Shown piece by piece: positions 18,594 to 27,626 of a stretch of DNA of 64,000 nucleotides. Below the pieces are notes generated by a model that was not told the DNA's origin, did not search any database, and saw only the letters and a program-made list of their open reading frames with translations. How positions within the stretch are numbered: the first letter of the stretch is position 1; every line of letters begins with the position of its first letter. The translations under genes and the position numbers were made by a program. This stretch comes from Cellulomonas marina. GTDB lineage: Bacteria > Actinomycetota > Actinomycetes > Actinomycetales > Cellulomonadaceae. Location: the NCBI RefSeq assembly GCF_900111925.1, contig NZ_FOKA01000003.1, positions 241,788-305,787 of the forward strand. Direction: 5' to 3'.

Positions 18594-19724
18594 CTAGAGC
18601 GGGGGGAGCGCCGCGCGCGCCTCCACGGGCCCCTCCCCGGCGGCCTCCAGCAGGTCCACGACGAGCGAGCGCGCCAGCAGCACCAGCCCCTGGACCTGCC
18701 AGTCCTCGGCGCCGAGCCGGTAGGGGTCCAGGCGCTCCGCCGCGGCGTGCAGCGTGCGGCGCGGGCCCTCGGGGTCGCGGCCGGACGCGCGGTCGTGCGC
18801 GAGCTCGCCCACGGCGGCGCCCACCTGCGCGACGACGTCCGCCAGCTCCCCCACGTCGTGCACCTGCTCGGCGGTGAGCGTGGCCGACGAGCGCCGCGCC
18901 AGGACGCGCGTGTTGCGCATCGCCCGGTCGACGAGCACGGCGTCGGCGGCGAGCGCGCGCAGCTCGTCGCGGTGCCGGCGCCCGGCCGGCGAGAGGCGGG
19001 CGAGCTCGTGCGCGCTGCCCGCGGTCTCCTGCCACCCGTCGAGCGCGGGCTGCGAGGTGCGGCCCAGCACGAGGGCGTCCTCGACGTCGTCCACGTCCCG
19101 GTGGTCGAGGCCGCGCGCGAGCACCCGCAGGACGTCGGCCAGCGCGAGCAGGGCGTCGCGGGCGTGCCGCCGGGGGTGCGTGCGCGGGTCCGTCGGCGTC
19201 AGGACCGCCACCGCGAGCGCGACGAGCCCGCCCGCGAGCGCGTCCGTCCAGCGCCCCAGCGGACCACCCGTCGCCGTGCCCACCGGCAGCCCGACGATGA
19301 CGATCGCCTGCACGCCGGCCTGCGTCGTGAAGAGCACGCCCCGGTCGAGGAACCGCCCGACGAGGGCCGCCACGAACAGCGTCACCGCGATCTGCCAGGC
19401 GCCCGTGCCGATGAGGTGCACGACGAGGTCGCCGAGCGCCACGCCGACCGCCACGCCGACGGCCAGCTCGGACACGCGCCGCACGGACCGGTCCCGCGTG
19501 AAGCCGAGGCAGACCCACGCCGACACGGGCGCGAAGAACGGCGCGGGGTGGCCCAGCACGTACAGCCCGACGGCGTAGGACACGCCGCCGGCCACCGCGG
19601 CCTGCAGCACGGGGACCCAGGAGGACCGGACGCGCGCGACCCCCTGCCGGCCCCGCGCCCGGGCCGCCGTGAGCGAGGCCGCGCTGCGCCCGGGTCGGCG
19701 CTCTGCCGCGGCCCGCGAGCTCAC
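18594..19724 (-). CDS. FUSC-like (fusaric acid resistance type) membrane protein
   Basis: A 376-residue protein whose N-terminal half has about six hydrophobic segments including 'PFFAPVSAWVCLGFTRDRSVRR', the FUSC_2/YccS-like core. The C-terminal half is a soluble helical domain of ~200 residues. Homologues are aromatic acid efflux proteins or of unknown role. The GTG at 19724 is chosen because it overlaps the stop of the upstream ygfZ-like gene as GTGA, implying coupling. Confidence 0.75.
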   Translation of the reverse strand: MSSRAAAERRPGRSAASLTAARARGRQGVARVRSSWVPVLQAAVAGGVSYAVGLYVLGHPAPFFAPVSAWVCLGFTRDRSVRRVSELAVGVAVGVALGDLVVHLIGTGAWQIAVTLFVAALVGRFLDRGVLFTTQAGVQAIVIVGLPVGTATGGPLGRWTDALAGGLVALAVAVLTPTDPRTHPRRHARDALLALADVLRVLARGLDHRDVDDVEDALVLGRTSQPALDGWQETAGSAHELARLSPAGRRHRDELRALAADAVLVDRAMRNTRVLARRSSATLTAEQVHDVGELADVVAQVGAAVGELAHDRASGRDPEGPRRTLHAAAERLDPYRLGAEDWQVQGLVLLARSLVVDLLEAAGEGPVEARAALPPL

Positions 19725-20854
19725 CGGGTGGGCGGCAGGCCGAGACCGCGCGCGACGGGACCGCGGGCCGGCGGACGGTCGACGGACACGCCCTCCCCCG
19801 CCACGACGACCTCCTGCGCGGCGGCGACGGGGCCGCCGTCCGCGTCGACGAGGACCTCGACGTCGGTGGGCAGCGAGCGCTTGATCACCGCGAGCGCGAC
19901 GGGGCCCAGCTCGTGGTGGCGGGCGACCGTCGTGACCTGGCCGACCTCGCGGCCGTCGGCGGTGCGGACGGCCGCGCCGGTCTCGGGCACGAGGTGACCG
20001 GAGCCGTCGAGGTGGAGCTGCACGAGCCGCCGCGGCGGACGGCCCAGGTTGTGCACGCGCGCGACCGTCTCCTGCCCGCGGTAGCAGCCCTTGTGCAGGT
20101 GCACGGCGGTGCGCAGCCAGTCCAGCTCGTGCGGGATGGTGCGGTGGTCGACCTCGTGGCTCGCGCGCGGGCGCCAGGCCGCCACCCGCAGCGCCTCGGC
20201 CGCCCAGGTGCCGGCCAGCGTCCAGCCGGCGGCCTCGCGACGGGCGACGGCCTCGTCGAGCGACGCGCGCGGGACCAGCACGAGCCGCCACGGGCGGTCC
20301 GCGCCGGGGTGCGCGTCGTCGTCGGCGCCGTAGCGCGTGCCGCCGGGGGCCGTGCGCGGCCAGGGGTCGCGCCACGTGAGGGGCTCGTCGGCGGCGCCCT
20401 CGGCGTCGACCGGCTCACCGAGGACGGCCCAGTCGGCCGTCACGTCGACGACCTCGACGCGCAGCGTGAACCGCATGCGGTCCAGCCAGGCGGCGAGCGC
20501 GGGCGCCGTCTCGGTGAGCAGCCACGTGGCCTCGCCGTCGTCGACCACGCCCGCCGCGTGCTCCACGTGCCCGTGCGGGTCGAGGACCAGCAGCTCCGTG
20601 GAGGTGCGCGGCGCCAGGGCGGTGAGGTCCTGCGAGGTGATGGAGTGCAGCCAGGTCAGCCGGTCGGGCCCGGCCACACGCACGACGCCGAGGTGCGACT
20701 GGTCGACGACGGCGCCGCCGCGCTCGAGCGCGCGCTGCTCGGCCACCGGGTCCCCGTAGTGCCAGGCGACCCCGGCGTCGGGGCCCGCGGCGGGCACGGC
20801 GCCGTGACGGGCGAGCAGGGGGCTGGGTGCCCGGACGTCCGCCGGGGCGCTCAC
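19721..20854 (-). CDS. ygfZ: YgfZ/GcvT-like folate-binding protein
   Basis: A 377-residue tetrahydrofolate-binding protein of the YgfZ family, which supports assembly or repair of iron-sulfur enzymes. The diagnostic motif 'HKGCYRGQETVARV' holds the conserved Cys, and the fold begins with 'GVVRVAGPDRLTWLHSITSQD'. Starts at a GTG that overlaps the FABP stop (GTGA) and ends overlapping the FUSC start in the same way. The three genes therefore form one tightly coupled unit. Confidence 0.9.
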   Translation of the reverse strand: MSAPADVRAPSPLLARHGAVPAAGPDAGVAWHYGDPVAEQRALERGGAVVDQSHLGVVRVAGPDRLTWLHSITSQDLTALAPRTSTELLVLDPHGHVEHAAGVVDDGEATWLLTETAPALAAWLDRMRFTLRVEVVDVTADWAVLGEPVDAEGAADEPLTWRDPWPRTAPGGTRYGADDDAHPGADRPWRLVLVPRASLDEAVARREAAGWTLAGTWAAEALRVAAWRPRASHEVDHRTIPHELDWLRTAVHLHKGCYRGQETVARVHNLGRPPRRLVQLHLDGSGHLVPETGAAVRTADGREVGQVTTVARHHELGPVALAVIKRSLPTDVEVLVDADGGPVAAAQEVVVAGEGVSVDRPPARGPVARGLGLPPTR

Positions 20855-21417
20855 GCCGCGGCCTCGTCGCCGACGCGCGCGAGCCGCGCCGACGCGTAGG
20901 ACTGCATCGGCTGCCCGAACGCCGCCAGGTCGTTGGCCCACATGAGCTCGCCCTGGACGAGGCCGTACAGCCGCTTGCTGGCGGTGATCTCGGCGCCCGT
21001 CGCGGACCGCGCGATGACGTCGCTGACGAGCTCGACCCGGCCGTTGCCGACCGCGCCGACGTAGAGGCCCACGTGGCCCGAGGCGTCGGCAAGCAGCACC
21101 TCGACCGGGTGCTGGTCGGCACCCAGGCCGTCGGGGCGCTCCGGCGGCACGCGCCAGTAGCCCGTCTCCGTGGTCCACACGGGCGCCTCGGGCTCGTCGG
21201 AGGTGAGGCCGGCGACGTCGTCGGGCGCGACGACGAGGCGGATGGTCGAGCGGTAGCGCAGGTAGGGACCGCCGTCGTGGTCGAACTCGACCTCCTGCGT
21301 GAAGGCCGCCTCCTCGATGCCGGGGTAGCCGACGACCCCGGGCCCGCGCCACCGGCCGACGAGCCAGGCGAGCGGGTACACCTCGGGCGCGAGCCCCTCG
21401 GGCAGCACGAACGTCAT
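20851..21417 (-). CDS. FABP-like / nitrobindin family heme-binding protein
   Basis: A 188-residue beta-barrel protein of the DUF1794/nitrobindin family. The defining GxWxGxG motif is 'VGRWRGPGVVGY', followed by 'FTQEVEFDHDGGPYLRYRST' and 'GYWRVPPERPDG'. Actinobacterial members such as mycobacterial Rv0813c were first called fatty-acid-binding-like; nitrobindins bind heme. The proximal heme His expected near the C-terminus is not obvious here: the end reads 'MQSYASARLARVGDEAAA'. Heme binding is therefore uncertain. The ATG at 21417 fits the family start. Confidence 0.85.
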   Translation of the reverse strand: MTFVLPEGLAPEVYPLAWLVGRWRGPGVVGYPGIEEAAFTQEVEFDHDGGPYLRYRSTIRLVVAPDDVAGLTSDEPEAPVWTTETGYWRVPPERPDGLGADQHPVEVLLADASGHVGLYVGAVGNGRVELVSDVIARSATGAEITASKRLYGLVQGELMWANDLAAFGQPMQSYASARLARVGDEAAA

Positions 21418-21433
21418 GGCCGTGCGTCCCGGA

Positions 21434-21541
21434 TCAGCGCTGGCCCTTGTAGAGCCGCCACAGGACGAGCCCCGCGATCCACCCGATCGCGAGCGTCGCC
21501 AGCACCAGCAGTCCGACGTAGAAGAGTTCGAGGGCGCCCAT
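21434..21541 (-). CDS. 35-residue single-pass membrane protein
   Basis: ATG-initiated reading frame of 36 codons: N-terminus MGALELFYVG, one strongly hydrophobic helix (residues ~6-28), then the basic end 'LWRLYKGQR'. The distribution (short acidic outside, helix, basic inside) is that of a real bitopic micropeptide. It is immediately upstream of and co-directional with the FABP-ygfZ-FUSC unit, 16 bases before the FABP start, so it probably begins that operon. Function unknown. Confidence 0.6.
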   Translation of the reverse strand: MGALELFYVGLLVLATLAIGWIAGLVLWRLYKGQR

Positions 21542-21619
21542 GGGTCCACACTAACGACCGGGCGGCCGTCCGACGCCCCCGCCGTCCGCGGTCCGCGCCA
21601 CCCGCCCTACGCTGCGGGC

Positions 21620-21982
21620 GTGACCCGTGGCCTCGTCGTGAAGTGCACCGCCGGACCCGAGCGCGCGGAGGCCGCCAACCAGGCGCTGACGGTGGCGGCG
21701 ACCGCCGTCGCGGCCGGCGCCCGCGTGAGCCTGTGGCTGACCGGGGAGGCCGTGTGGTTCGCCGTCCCGGGGCGCGACGCGCAGCTCGTCCTGCCGCACG
21801 CGGCCCCGGTGCCGGACCTCGTCGCCGCCGTGCTCGCCGGGGGCACGGTGACGGTCTGCACGCAGTGCGCGGCGCGGCGGGACCTGGTGCAGGACGACCT
21901 GCGGCCGGGCGCGCGGATCGCGGGGGCGGCGGCGCTGGTCGAGGAGGTGCTCGCCGACGGCGTGCAGGCGCTCGTCTACTGA
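21620..21982 (+). CDS. DsrE-family protein
   Basis: A 120-residue single-domain DsrE/DsrF-like protein. 'LVVKCTAGPERAEAANQAL' opens the fold, 'ARVSLWLTGEAVWFAVPG' follows, and a conserved 'VTVCTQCAARR' holds a Cys pair of the type that carries persulfide in the family. The role in sulfur transfer is inferred. Starts at GTG 21620, divergent from the micropeptide gene. Confidence 0.8.
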   Translation: MTRGLVVKCTAGPERAEAANQALTVAATAVAAGARVSLWLTGEAVWFAVPGRDAQLVLPHAAPVPDLVAAVLAGGTVTVCTQCAARRDLVQDDLRPGARIAGAAALVEEVLADGVQALVY

Positions 21983-21998
21983 CCGGTCCGGTGACCGG

Positions 21999-22745
21999 TC
22001 AGCCCAGCAGGCGGCTGACGACGTAGACGAGCGTGCCGGTCACCACGACGGGCAGGACCGCCGCGGCGACACCCGCCCGGGCGCCCGCGACGGCCGGGAC
22101 GCGCGCGGTCAGCGCGTGCAGCGCCCCGACGAGCAGCCCGACCGCCGTGCCGAGCACGACGCCGGCGACGAGGTCCGTGCCCGTGCCCGTGCTCACGCCC
22201 GAGGCCACCACCGCCCCCGCCGCCGCACCGAGCCCCGTGGTGAGGACCGCCGTCAGCCAGGCCGGCACCCGCACGACGGTGACGGCGGCCGCGACGGCCA
22301 GGGCCGCGGCCCCGACGACGACCACCTCCTCGCCGCCCGCGGAGCGCTGCGTCGCCACCCAGCCCGCCGCCGTGACGGCCAGCAGCGCCCCCGCGACCGT
22401 CGCGGCGAGGGACTCCACCAGCCGGCGCCGCCCGTCCCGCCGCAGCATCTGCGCGACGAAGGCCAGCAGCATCGCGCCCGCGAGGACCACCGGCACCGGC
22501 TGCAGGTAGGGCCCGGCGCCCACCAGCGCGGCCGCCACGACGGCGCCGACGCCCGCCAGGCCCGCCACCACCACGGCGCCGGGACCGGCACCGCGCGGGA
22601 CGTCCAGCAGGACCGGCCACCCCAGCGCGAGGGCCACCACGAGGACCACCGCCACGACCGCGACGGGCCACGCGCCGCCCAGGCCCGCGAGCGCGACCAG
22701 CGCCCCACCCGCGGCGGTGACGAGCGCCCGCACGGGGAGCGTCAT
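21999..22745 (-). CDS. Multi-pass membrane protein of unknown function
   Basis: A 248-residue protein almost wholly made of hydrophobic helices (about eight), separated by short loops such as 'VLLDVPRGAGPG' and 'LRRDGRRRLVES'. No motif I recognise. The ATG at 22745 is chosen because the upstream in-frame sequence is Pro/Arg rich and overlaps the glnR promoter region. Divergent from glnR across ~180 bases. Confidence 0.7.
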   Translation of the reverse strand: MTLPVRALVTAAGGALVALAGLGGAWPVAVVAVVLVVALALGWPVLLDVPRGAGPGAVVVAGLAGVGAVVAAALVGAGPYLQPVPVVLAGAMLLAFVAQMLRRDGRRRLVESLAATVAGALLAVTAAGWVATQRSAGGEEVVVVGAAALAVAAAVTVVRVPAWLTAVLTTGLGAAAGAVVASGVSTGTGTDLVAGVVLGTAVGLLVGALHALTARVPAVAGARAGVAAAVLPVVVTGTLVYVVSRLLG

Positions 22746-22927
22746 CGCGTCCGCGGCGCCCCCGGCGCCGTCGGCCGGGCGCGCGGGAGGAGGTGGGCGC
22801 GCAGGCGGGTCACGGGCAGGATTCTCGCAGATGAACGGCAGGTGACGAGCGGCACGCGGACGTGACGGCCGTGCTGCGCACGGCGGGCGGTAGCCTGTGC
22901 CCACTCGTCCGCAGGAGGTGCCTGACG

Positions 22928-23650
22928 GTGGCAGATCTGCTGCTCCTCACCCCCGCGTCCGGCGGCTCCGCCCAGGTGCTGCCCGCCCTGGGTCTGCTCT
23001 CGCACCGCGTCCGGGTCCTGCCCGTGGAGCCGTCGGCGCTCGTCGACGCGCCCGACGCGGACATCGTGGTGCTCGACGCCCGGCGCGACCTCGTGACCGC
23101 CCGCACCACGTGCCGCCTCCTGCGCGCCACCGGCCTGACCGTCCCGCTCGTGCTCGTCCTCACCGAGGGCGGCCTGACGGTCGTCACCGCGGAGTGGGGC
23201 GCCGACGACATCGTCCTGGAGACCGCCAACCCGGCCGAGGTCGAGACCCGGTTCCGGCTCGTCATGGAGCGCGCGGCGGCCTCGGTGTTCGAGGAGGCCC
23301 CGCAGGAGATCAGCTCCGGGGAGCTCACCATCGACGCGGGCGGCTACACGGCCCGCCTCCGGGGGCGCGCCCTGGACCTCACCTACAAGGAGTTCGAGCT
23401 CCTCAAGTACCTCGTCCAGCACCCGGGGCGCGTGTTCACGCGCGCCCAGCTGCTGCAGGAGGTCTGGGGCTACGACTACTACGGGGGCACCCGCACGGTC
23501 GACGTCCACGTGCGGCGCCTGCGCGCGAAGCTCGGCCCCGAGCACGAGCAGCTCATCGGCACCGTCCGCAACGTCGGCTACCGCTTCGACCCGCCGAAGG
23601 ACCGCCGGGGCGCCGCCCTCGAGGAGCGCCCCGAGCTGGCGGAGGCATGA
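22928..23650 (+). CDS. glnR: GlnR, global nitrogen regulator
   Basis: OmpR-family orphan response regulator (240 residues) controlling nitrogen assimilation genes in actinobacteria. The receiver domain begins '[20 protein letters not shown]' and has the atypical GlnR pocket ('VVLDARRDL'), which does not depend on phosphorylation. The winged-helix domain is almost canonical GlnR: '[13 protein letters not shown]', '[18 protein letters not shown]', '[10 protein letters not shown]'. The GTG start has a strong AGGAGG site about ten bases upstream. The stop overlaps the next start as ATGA. Confidence 0.95.
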   Translation: MADLLLLTPASGGSAQVLPALGLLSHRVRVLPVEPSALVDAPDADIVVLDARRDLVTARTTCRLLRATGLTVPLVLVLTEGGLTVVTAEWGADDIVLETANPAEVETRFRLVMERAAASVFEEAPQEISSGELTIDAGGYTARLRGRALDLTYKEFELLKYLVQHPGRVFTRAQLLQEVWGYDYYGGTRTVDVHVRRLRAKLGPEHEQLIGTVRNVGYRFDPPKDRRGAALEERPELAEA

Positions 23651-24606
23651 GCGTCGGTACGGTCGAGCCCGTGACGGCGGTGGACTCGGCCACGCTCCTC
23701 GTCGAGGGTCCCTGGCGCCACCGGTTCGTGCCGGCGAACGGCTCGCGCTTCCACGTGGCGCTCGCCGGGCCCGAGGACCACGACGCGCCGCTCGTCGTCC
23801 TCCTGCACGGCGTGCCGCAGTACTGGTGGGCGTGGCGGCACCAGCTCCCGGCGCTCGCCGCGGCCGGCTACCGCGTCGCGGCGATGGACGTGCGCGGCAC
23901 CGGCGGCTCGGACAAGCCGCCGCAGGGCTACGACGTGCCCACGCTCGCCACCGACGTCGCCGGGGTCGTCGGGTCGCTGGGTGCCGACCGCGCGGTCGTC
24001 GTCGGAGCGGGCACGGGCGGGGAGATCGCCTGGGGCATGACCGCGTTCCAGCCGGGGGTCCTGCGCGGCGTGGCCGTGCTGGGCGCACCGCACCCGCTGG
24101 ACTCGCGGCGGACGCCCGGCGCCTCGCTGCGCCCGTCCGCCGTGGGCCGCCTCGCCTTCGTGCAGCTCCCGAGCCTGCCCGAGCGGGCGATGACGTCGGG
24201 GGACCTCGTCGCCCGACTGCTCGACGAGTGGGGCGGCGTGCCCGGCTGGCCCGACGCCGCGACGCTCGAGGCCTACCGGCGGGCGGCGCGCGTGCCCTTC
24301 GCCGCGCACAGCCAGCTCGAGCAGCTGCGCTGGCTGCTGCGCTCGGGCGTACGGCCCGACGGCGCGCGGTACGTGGCCCGGCTGCGCGAGGCGGCGCCGC
24401 TGCCCGTGCTGCAGCTCCACGGGACCCGGGACGGGCTGCGCTCCTCGGCGCGCGCCCCGCTCTCGTCCGCGGCGGCCGCCGTGGTCGGCGGGCGCTACCG
24501 GTACGAGGTGCTGCCCGGCGTCGGGCACTTCCTCGCCGAGCAGGCGCCGGCCCGCGTCACCGCGCTGCTGCTCGAGTGGCTGCGCGACGTCAGCCCCGTC
24601 GGCTAG
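23647..24606 (+). CDS. Alpha/beta-hydrolase homologue lacking the nucleophile
   Basis: A 319-residue protein of the epoxide hydrolase/haloalkane dehalogenase type, with '[18 protein letters not shown]' (HGxP oxyanion motif) and '[12 protein letters not shown]'. The nucleophile elbow, normally GHDWGG or GxSxGG, reads '[13 protein letters not shown]', placing Gly122 at the nucleophile position. The C-terminal His is retained in '[11 protein letters not shown]'. It may be non-catalytic or use different chemistry. The ATG overlaps the glnR stop, so translation is probably coupled to glnR. Confidence 0.8.
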   Translation: MSVGTVEPVTAVDSATLLVEGPWRHRFVPANGSRFHVALAGPEDHDAPLVVLLHGVPQYWWAWRHQLPALAAAGYRVAAMDVRGTGGSDKPPQGYDVPTLATDVAGVVGSLGADRAVVVGAGTGGEIAWGMTAFQPGVLRGVAVLGAPHPLDSRRTPGASLRPSAVGRLAFVQLPSLPERAMTSGDLVARLLDEWGGVPGWPDAATLEAYRRAARVPFAAHSQLEQLRWLLRSGVRPDGARYVARLREAAPLPVLQLHGTRDGLRSSARAPLSSAAAAVVGGRYRYEVLPGVGHFLAEQAPARVTALLLEWLRDVSPVG

Positions 24607-24646
24607 TCGCGGTCACGCACGGTCGGACGTACGCCCGGACGCACGG

Positions 24647-25522
24647 TCAGACGTCCTCGGCGCGGCTCTCGGGGCCGCTGCGGACCAGGGCCGCCGCGCG
24701 GTCGGGGTCCATCTCCCCGATGCCGGCGGACGGGCAGTCCGTCAGCAGCGGGCACGCCCCGCAGGCGGGCCGCCGGGCGTGGCAGGTCCGCCGCCCGTGC
24801 ACGATGAGCCGGTGGGACAGCATCGTCCAGTCCCGCTTCTCGACGAGGCCGCACAGGTCCTGCTCGACGACGAGCGGGTCCTCGCTCGTCGAGAGCCCGA
24901 GGCGGCCCGACAGCCGCAGGACGTGCGTGTCGACGGGCAGGCCCGGGATGCCGAACGCGTTCCCCAGCACCACGTTCGCCGTCTTGCGCCCGACCCCCGG
25001 CAGCGTGACGAGGTCCGCCATCCGCGGCGGCACCTCCCCCGCGAACCGCTCGACGAGGGCCGCGCTGAGCCCGATCACCGCCCGGGTCTTGGCGCGGAAG
25101 AAGCCCGTGGGGCGCAGCACCTCCTCCACCTGCTCGGGGTCGGCGGCCGCCAGGGCGGTGGCGTCCGGCCACCGCGCGAAGAGCGCCGGCGTCGTGAGGT
25201 TGACCCGCACGTCCGTCGTCTGGGCCGACAGGACCGTGGCCACCAGCAGCTCGAAGGGCGTGCGGAAGTCCAGCTCGCAGCGCGCGTCGGGGTAGCGCTC
25301 CGCCAGCGCCCGGTCGATGCGACGGGCCCGCCTCGTGCGGCCCAGCGGGGTCTCGCGCGCGAGGGCGCGTGCGCGGTCGGCGGTCAGCGCCGGGCCGCGG
25401 CGCACCGGCGCGGACCCGCCGTCCCCCGCGGTGCCGGCGGCGCCGGCCGCAGCGCCCGTCGCGCCCGTCGCGCCCGTCGCGCCGGTCGCGCTCGCCGCCC
25501 TCGCCCCGCCCCTCGTCGCCAC
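24647..25522 (-). CDS. nth: Endonuclease III
   Basis: Base-excision repair DNA glycosylase/AP lyase for oxidised pyrimidines. The helix-hairpin-helix and catalytic Lys are in '[14 protein letters not shown]', the catalytic Asp in '[14 protein letters not shown]', and the 4Fe-4S cluster ligands in '[17 protein letters not shown]' (C-x6-C-x2-C-x5-C). The 291-residue length includes a ~50-residue low-complexity N-terminus with an Ala-Thr-Gly run encoded by 9-bp repeats (about 25450-25495). The true start may be later. Lies next to crp, as in mycobacteria. Confidence 0.94.
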   Translation of the reverse strand: MATRGGARAASATGATGATGATGAAAGAAGTAGDGGSAPVRRGPALTADRARALARETPLGRTRRARRIDRALAERYPDARCELDFRTPFELLVATVLSAQTTDVRVNLTTPALFARWPDATALAAADPEQVEEVLRPTGFFRAKTRAVIGLSAALVERFAGEVPPRMADLVTLPGVGRKTANVVLGNAFGIPGLPVDTHVLRLSGRLGLSTSEDPLVVEQDLCGLVEKRDWTMLSHRLIVHGRRTCHARRPACGACPLLTDCPSAGIGEMDPDRAAALVRSGPESRAEDV

Positions 25523-25667
25523 CCGGGCAGCGTACGGCGGACCACCCGCACGGGCGTCCTGCCAGGCGACCCGCCGGGTGACGTGCGGCCGGCGCCCTCA
25601 GCCGGCACGCGGGGGGCGCCGAGGCCCTGCGTGACGGCCGTGCCCGGCGGCCGGGGACGGGGGACCC

Positions 25668-26219
25668 ATGGCACGGACGGGTGCGGAGCCGGTGCTGGAC
25701 CTGCGGCTGGACCGCAGGACGCTGCAGGTGGAGCTCGTGCGCGTCGCCTGGTGGCGGCGGCTCGTGCGCGCACGGATCGACGTCGCCCTGTCGGCCGTCG
25801 CCCAGCCGGACACGCTGGGGGCGGCCGCCTTCGCGCTGCCGCCGGCCGTCGCGGTCGGGGTGCCGCGCGCCGAGGAGCTGCTCGCCGTGCTGGGCGGTCC
25901 GCGCGCCGCGGCCGGGCGGCACCTCGACGGGCTGCCGGACCCGGGGACGCAGGGTGCGGGGCGGACCGCGGCCGGGCCCCCGGCGTCGGGCTCCGCCGCC
26001 GGGGCCGGCAGCCCCTCGTCGCCGGAGGACCAGGACCGTCCCCCCACCTCCCCCGGCGCGCGGCTCGCGGGCCTGCGGGACCTCGACGCCCGGCTCGCGG
26101 CGTACGAGGCCGGCGTGGAGGGCGCGCTCCGCGAGGCCACCGCCGCGCTGGTGGAGCGGCTCGGGGCGGCCCCGGCGGAGGTGCTGTCCGCGCTGGCCGA
26201 CCCGCTGCCGCCCGCCTGA
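25668..26219 (+). CDS. RsiG-like helical protein with degenerate c-di-GMP motif
   Basis: A 183-residue protein. The N-terminal helix 'VAWWRRLVRARIDVALSAV' aligns with the RsiG helix 'SYVRRLLQGRIDIL', and the C-terminal helix contains 'LAAYEAGVEGALREATAAL'. RsiG is the anti-sigma factor of WhiG that binds c-di-GMP with two E(x3)S(x2)R(x3)Q(x3)D motifs. Here the first reads L23, A27, R30, R34, D38 and the second E147, E151, L154, T158, V162, so most ligand residues are gone. The ~80-residue middle is Pro/Gly rich and disordered. Assignment rests on remembered family sequences and is tentative; the frame also has good codon structure and an ATG behind a purine-rich leader. Confidence 0.5.
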   Translation: MARTGAEPVLDLRLDRRTLQVELVRVAWWRRLVRARIDVALSAVAQPDTLGAAAFALPPAVAVGVPRAEELLAVLGGPRAAAGRHLDGLPDPGTQGAGRTAAGPPASGSAAGAGSPSSPEDQDRPPTSPGARLAGLRDLDARLAAYEAGVEGALREATAALVERLGAAPAEVLSALADPLPPA

Positions 26220-26397
26220 CGACCACCCGGAGGAGTGACGGCGGACGGACCGGGTGCCCGTGGTGCCCCTGTCGCGGACGTGTCATGCGGCACACTGGGG
26301 CCGGGGTCACAGGACCCCACGGCGGACCCGGACCCGCGGGGGCACGTCCGGTCCGCCGCGAGCTGCCCTGGGTCACCAGGAGAGGGTGGGGTGTCCG

Positions 26398-27075
26398 TTG
26401 CAGGACGACGTGGTGCTGACCGCACCGATGTTCGCCGGCCTGGACCGTGAGTCGTCGTCGGCGCTCGTCGAGCGCATGAAGACCCACGACTTCGTGCGCG
26501 GGCAGGTGCTCTTCCACGAGGGTGAGCCCGGGGACCGGCTCTACGTCGTGCGCTCCGGCAAGATCAAGCTGGGCCGCCGCTCGAACGACGGCCGCGAGAA
26601 CCTCCTCGCCGTCCTCGGCCCGGGCGAGATGTTCGGCGAGCTCTCGCTGTTCGACCCGGGCCCCCGCACCGCGACCGCGACGGTCGTGGCGGACGCCGTC
26701 ATCCTCGAGCTGGGGCACGCGGAGCTCATCGCGTGGCTCGAGGCGAACCCCGGCGTCGCGCAGCACCTGCTGCAGGCGCTGGCCCGGCGCCTGCGCCGGA
26801 CGAACGAGGCGCTCGCCGACCTCGTCTTCAGCGACGTGCCGGGTCGCGTGGCCAAGGCGCTGCTCGACCTGTCGACGCGCTTCGGGGAGAAGACGGACGA
26901 GGGCGTGCGGGTGGCCCACGACCTCACGCAGGAGGAGCTGGCGCAGCTCGTGGGCGCGTCGCGGGAGACGGTGAACAAGGCGCTGGCCGACTTCGCCGCG
27001 CGCCGGTGGGTGCGCCGCGAGGGCCGGGCCGTCGTCCTGCTGGACCTCGACCGGCTGGAGCGCCGCGCGCGCTGA
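26398..27075 (+). CDS. crp: Crp/Fnr-family regulator (Crp)
   Basis: A 225-residue cAMP receptor-type regulator, very close to mycobacterial Crp. The nucleotide-binding barrel includes 'EGEPGDRLYVVRSGKIKLG' and '[19 protein letters not shown]'; the recognition helix is in 'QLVGASRETVNKALADF'. I start at the TTG 26398, 11 bases after AGGAGAGGG (26378-26386); the other upstream in-frame starts lie inside or before that ribosome site. Neighbours nth, ridA and whiB match the mycobacterial order. Confidence 0.93.
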   Translation: MQDDVVLTAPMFAGLDRESSSALVERMKTHDFVRGQVLFHEGEPGDRLYVVRSGKIKLGRRSNDGRENLLAVLGPGEMFGELSLFDPGPRTATATVVADAVILELGHAELIAWLEANPGVAQHLLQALARRLRRTNEALADLVFSDVPGRVAKALLDLSTRFGEKTDEGVRVAHDLTQEELAQLVGASRETVNKALADFAARRWVRREGRAVVLLDLDRLERRAR

Positions 27076-27086
27076 GGTCGCCCTGC

Positions 27087-27130
27087 TCGGACGGTCAGGA
27101 GGGGACGGTCAGGCGGGGACGGTCAGGCGG
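27087..27130. repeat. Short tandem repeat between crp and ridA
   Basis: Three 14-base units of the form GACGGTCAGGCGGG lie back to back and run into the ridA stop codon region. They fill most of the gap between the convergent crp and ridA genes. Boundaries are approximate. Confidence 0.55.
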
Positions 27131-27626
27131 GGTGGAGCTCGACGACGAGCTCGACCTCGACCGGGGAGTCGAGCGGGAGGACCGCGACGCCCACGGCCGA
27201 GCGCGCGTGCACGCCCGCCTCGCCCAGCACCTCGTGCAGCAGCGTGCTCGCGCCGTTGACGACGGCGGGCTGCCCGGCGAAGGCCGGGTCGCTGGCGACG
27301 AAGCCGACCACCTTCACCACGCGCGCGACCCGGTCGAGCGCCGCCGCCCCGCCGGGGCCGCCCTCCTGCTCGACGAGCGCGGCCACGGCGGCCAGCGCGT
27401 TGAGCGCCGCGGTGCGGGCGAGGTCCGCCGCCACCGCCGGCTCGACGAGCCCCGCGCCCTCGCCGACCTTGCCCGTGCGCGGCAGCGCACCGTCGACGAA
27501 GGGCAGCTGCCCCGACGTGTGGACGTGGAGCCCGGTGCGCACCGCGGGCACGTAGGCGGCGACGGGCGCCGCGACCGCCGGCAGGACGAGCCCGGTCGCG
27601 GCCAGGCGCTCGGCCGCCGTGGGCAT
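27123..27626 (-). CDS. RidA (YjgF/YER057c/UK114) family protein
   Basis: A 167-residue RidA-family protein, a group of enamine/imine deaminases and relatives. Landmarks are 'GLHVHTSGQLPFVDG', 'ARVVKVVGFVASDPAFAGQP' and the C-terminal 'HARSAVGVAVLPLDSPVEVE', where the Arg corresponds to the ligand-binding Arg of RidA. Corresponds by position to mycobacterial Rv3678c. Its ATG overlaps the DUF4177 stop by one base (TGATG), so the two are coupled. Confidence 0.88.
   Translation of the reverse strand: MPTAAERLAATGLVLPAVAAPVAAYVPAVRTGLHVHTSGQLPFVDGALPRTGKVGEGAGLVEPAVAADLARTAALNALAAVAALVEQEGGPGGAAALDRVARVVKVVGFVASDPAFAGQPAVVNGASTLLHEVLGEAGVHARSAVGVAVLPLDSPVEVELVVELHPA

Noticed and set aside
26279..26311. 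Possible Crp autoregulatory sites (CGTGTCATGCGGCACA, TGGGGCCGGGGTCACA)
   Set aside because: Only one half-site of each is close to TGTGA/TCACA; too weak to list as a feature.
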